20,789 nucleotides of DNA from a virus. The stretch lies in IMG/VR virus record IMGVR_UViG_3300020469_000323, positions 1-20,789 of that record; one strand, written 5' to 3'. Positions 19,121 to 20,789 of the stretch are shown piece by piece (within the stretch, counting starts at the first letter, position 1; each line of letters starts with the position of its first letter). A program made the position numbers and the translations under genes. The notes below the pieces were generated by a model that saw only the letters and a list, made by a program, of their open reading frames with translations, searched no databases and was not told the origin of the DNA.

Positions 19121-20338
19121 ATGACTATAAACAGAAATTTAGCAAAGTTTGCTCCAAGTATTAACACTTCAGGAAAAGCAGCAGTTGCAACAATCACAGT
19201 TACGGTTGCGTCTGTCGGGGGTAGCAACAAATACCATATTGATGGAACAGATAGGCAAACCGTATCTCTTTCAAAAGGTATTACATATCGTTTTGATAAC
19301 AGTAATAGCACAAACAGCGGGCATCCATTTGTCTTCTCAACAACTTCAGATGGCACACATAATAGCGGTTCAGCATTTACCACAGGAATTACGACAGTTG
19401 GAACCGCAGGTTCTGCAGGTGCTTATGTAGAAGTAACACTAGAACAGGATGCAGCAGCTACCCTTTATTACTATTGTTCTAATCATAGTGGCATGGGCGG
19501 GACAGTAAAAACCGCATATGGTAATTCGAATGTAGTCGAAGATACTAGCCCTCAATTAGGCGGAAGTCTTGATGTAAACGGTAATGCAATCGTATCGGTA
19601 TCAAATGCCAACATTGCAATCACGCCAAACGGTTCTGGTAAAGTTATTCTTGACGGGCTTTCTCATCCAACAGCGGATGGTAGCGCAGGACATGTCTTGA
19701 AGACAGACGGCTCTGGTAATTTAGCATTTGCATCTGTTGGCTCCCTTTCTGGATCAGGGATTGCTAATGTAGTAGATGACAGCTCTCCACAGCTAGGCGG
19801 CAGTTTAGATATTAACGGTAATGACATCGTCTCAACATCTAATGCTAACATAGACATTATTCCTCACGGCACTGGTGACGTTAACTTAGGCGCTGATACA
19901 GTGATGGTTGGCGACAACAACGCCAATGCAACGATTACCACACAAGGTACTGGAGATTTAACTCTAAATACTAACTCAGGGACAAACTCTGGAACGGTAA
20001 CTATCGCTGATGGCGCAAATGCAAACATATCAATTACACCTAATGGATCTGGTAAAGTTGTTATCGATGGAATTAGCCATCCTATAGCAGACGGGAGCAA
20101 TGGACAGGCTCTTGTAACTAACGGTAGTGGTGTTCTTAGTTTCTCCACAATATCAGGCGGTAGTGGTGGTGGAGCCACAGGCGGTGGTAGTGACGAAGTT
20201 TTCTATGAGAACGATCAGGCTGTGACAACCAATTATTCAATAACAGCAAGCCACAACGCCATGAGCGCAGGGCCAATAACAGTAAACAACGGTATAACAG
20301 TAACAGTTCCTTCAGGAGTTAGGTGGGTTGTAGTTTAA
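19121..20338 (+). CDS. Tail fibre protein with cupredoxin-like domain
   Basis: The 405-aa product begins with a short anchor (1-30). A cupredoxin-like domain (about 35-128) follows, containing SGHPFVFST with H68 and YYYCSNHSGMGGTV with C119, H122 and M125. Next are two copies of SPQLGGSLD[VI]NGN (about 143-155 and 222-234), each followed by S-N-A-N-I-x-I-x-P-x-G-x-G. ISITPNGSGKVVIDGISHP follows near 303-321. The C-terminus has YENDQAVTTNYSITASHNAM, then PITVNNGITVTVPSGVRW, a strand repeat typical of trimerising fibre tips. The cupredoxin-like domain is paralogous to that in the protein at 15536. AGGA lies nine bases before the ATG; the stop overlaps the next gene (TAATG). Confidence 0.8.
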   Translation: MTINRNLAKFAPSINTSGKAAVATITVTVASVGGSNKYHIDGTDRQTVSLSKGITYRFDNSNSTNSGHPFVFSTTSDGTHNSGSAFTTGITTVGTAGSAGAYVEVTLEQDAAATLYYYCSNHSGMGGTVKTAYGNSNVVEDTSPQLGGSLDVNGNAIVSVSNANIAITPNGSGKVILDGLSHPTADGSAGHVLKTDGSGNLAFASVGSLSGSGIANVVDDSSPQLGGSLDINGNDIVSTSNANIDIIPHGTGDVNLGADTVMVGDNNANATITTQGTGDLTLNTNSGTNSGTVTIADGANANISITPNGSGKVVIDGISHPIADGSNGQALVTNGSGVLSFSTISGGSGGGATGGGSDEVFYENDQAVTTNYSITASHNAMSAGPITVNNGITVTVPSGVRWVVV

Positions 20339-20789
20339 TGCCTGAAATTAAAGTAGACGCAGTTGTAAATTTAGCGGGTACAGGTAAGCCAAACTTTCCT
20401 GTTAGCCCGACCCATTCTAGTGGATCTGCTTTAAGCACTTTAAATACTTACTCTTACACATCATCAGGAACAGAGCCTAGTAGCCCTAAAAACGGGGCTA
20501 TCTGGTGGGATAGCTCTAACAATAAAGTGATGATTTACATAAACAGTGAGTTTAAAGAGATTGAACTGAATACTGATTATCCTGCAGGTTCACCTCCTTA
20601 CCTTGGCTCTAGAGGTTTCACTATGGGTGGAGCGAGCGCAACTAATACTATACAATATTTTGATATTTCTGCAGGGAGTGGGAACGCTTCTGATTTTGGA
20701 GACTTGTTACTTAATTATTATGATGGAGCCGCTGTTTCTAATGGATCTAGAATTGTTCATGGTGGAGGTTATTCAAATAATAGCCCCGC
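20338..20789 (+). CDS. Tail fibre/receptor-binding protein, cut by window edge
   Basis: The ATG at 20338 overlaps the previous TAA. The frame stays open to the window edge for about 150 residues. It starts MPEIKVDAVVNLAGTGKPNF and has the fibre-like segment EPSSPKNGAIWWDSSNNKVM, then YINSEFKEIEL. The repeat-like unit RGFTMGGASATNTIQYFDIS, SGNASDFGDLL and SNGSRIVHGGGYSN follows. The T-I-x-Y-x-x-I-x-x-x-G-N-A-x-D-F-G-D-L and S-N-G-x-R-x-x-x-G-G-G motifs are the repeating units of kelch-like beta-propeller fibres of marine phages, so more copies are expected beyond the edge. It is probably a host-recognition protein. Confidence 0.75.
   Translation, partial: MPEIKVDAVVNLAGTGKPNFPVSPTHSSGSALSTLNTYSYTSSGTEPSSPKNGAIWWDSSNNKVMIYINSEFKEIELNTDYPAGSPPYLGSRGFTMGGASATNTIQYFDISAGSGNASDFGDLLLNYYDGAAVSNGSRIVHGGGYSNNSP

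Overview
The window is a piece of a tailed bacteriophage (Caudoviricetes) genome. It holds a complete packaging and head module and much of a tail module, in the usual order: small terminase, large terminase, portal, GroES-like cochaperonin, scaffold, capsid-associated protein, major capsid protein, head completion/adaptor proteins, tail fibres. The long P22-style portal, two adaptor-type proteins and the absence of any tape-measure gene suggest a short-tailed (podovirus-like) particle. Several parts are families I associate with uncultured marine phages of Alphaproteobacteria: the MoxR-type ATPase, the small Lys/Gly-rich proteins with K-Y-R-R-D-N-P-G-S or G-Q-W-S-A-R-K-A motifs, the Y-Y-C-x-N-H-S-G-M-G-G domain, and tail fibres ending in T-V-T-V-P-S-G. 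The host is inferred, not shown. No integrase, tRNA, rRNA, insertion sequence or CRISPR array was seen.

Layout. Positions 1-2515 are a leftward operon: a MoxR-like AAA+ ATPase cut by the window edge, a 40-aa membrane microprotein, a 235-aa unknown protein and three small proteins. Most junctions are TAATG or ATGA overlaps. Positions 2516-3090 are a control region between the divergent transcription units. It carries a perfect palindrome, two sets of tandem repeats, a leader-peptide-like mini-ORF with a hairpin, and a TATAAT box. From 3091 rightward, nearly everything is on the + strand: terS (3091-3612), a 600-bp gap with C-tracts, a minus-strand 49-aa zinc-ribbon gene and a strong AT-rich inverted repeat, then terL (4209), portal (5759), a 62-aa protein, GroES-like (8470), scaffold (8847), a 147-aa protein, a capsid-associated protein (10317) and the major capsid protein (10931), followed by an intrinsic terminator at 11893-11926. 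After a structured leader come about ten small, mostly very basic proteins (12041-14855), including an XhlA-like tail-anchored protein and a minimal HNH protein. Then come a gp4-like adaptor (14862), a cupredoxin-domain protein (15536), another basic protein, an SU10-type adaptor (16992), two small conserved proteins and three tail-fibre-like proteins; the last runs off the right edge.

How the genes work together. TerS/TerL package DNA through the portal into a prohead built from the major capsid protein on the scaffold. The GroES-like protein probably adapts the host GroEL to fold the capsid protein. Adaptors close the head and carry the fibres that recognise the host. The many Lys/Arg-rich small proteins could be DNA-binding internal virion proteins (inference).

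The most unusual signals are: (1) a 14-bp palindrome AGTTCAATTGAACT present five times exactly and once with a changed centre, mostly at gene junctions; (2) a complete type-1 copper ligand set (His...Cys-x2-His-x2-Met) in two paralogous domains of two structural proteins; (3) a cluster of highly basic microproteins; (4) a chaperonin cofactor gene inside the head operon; (5) a dense repeat-rich control region and a large AT-rich inverted repeat between the terminase genes.
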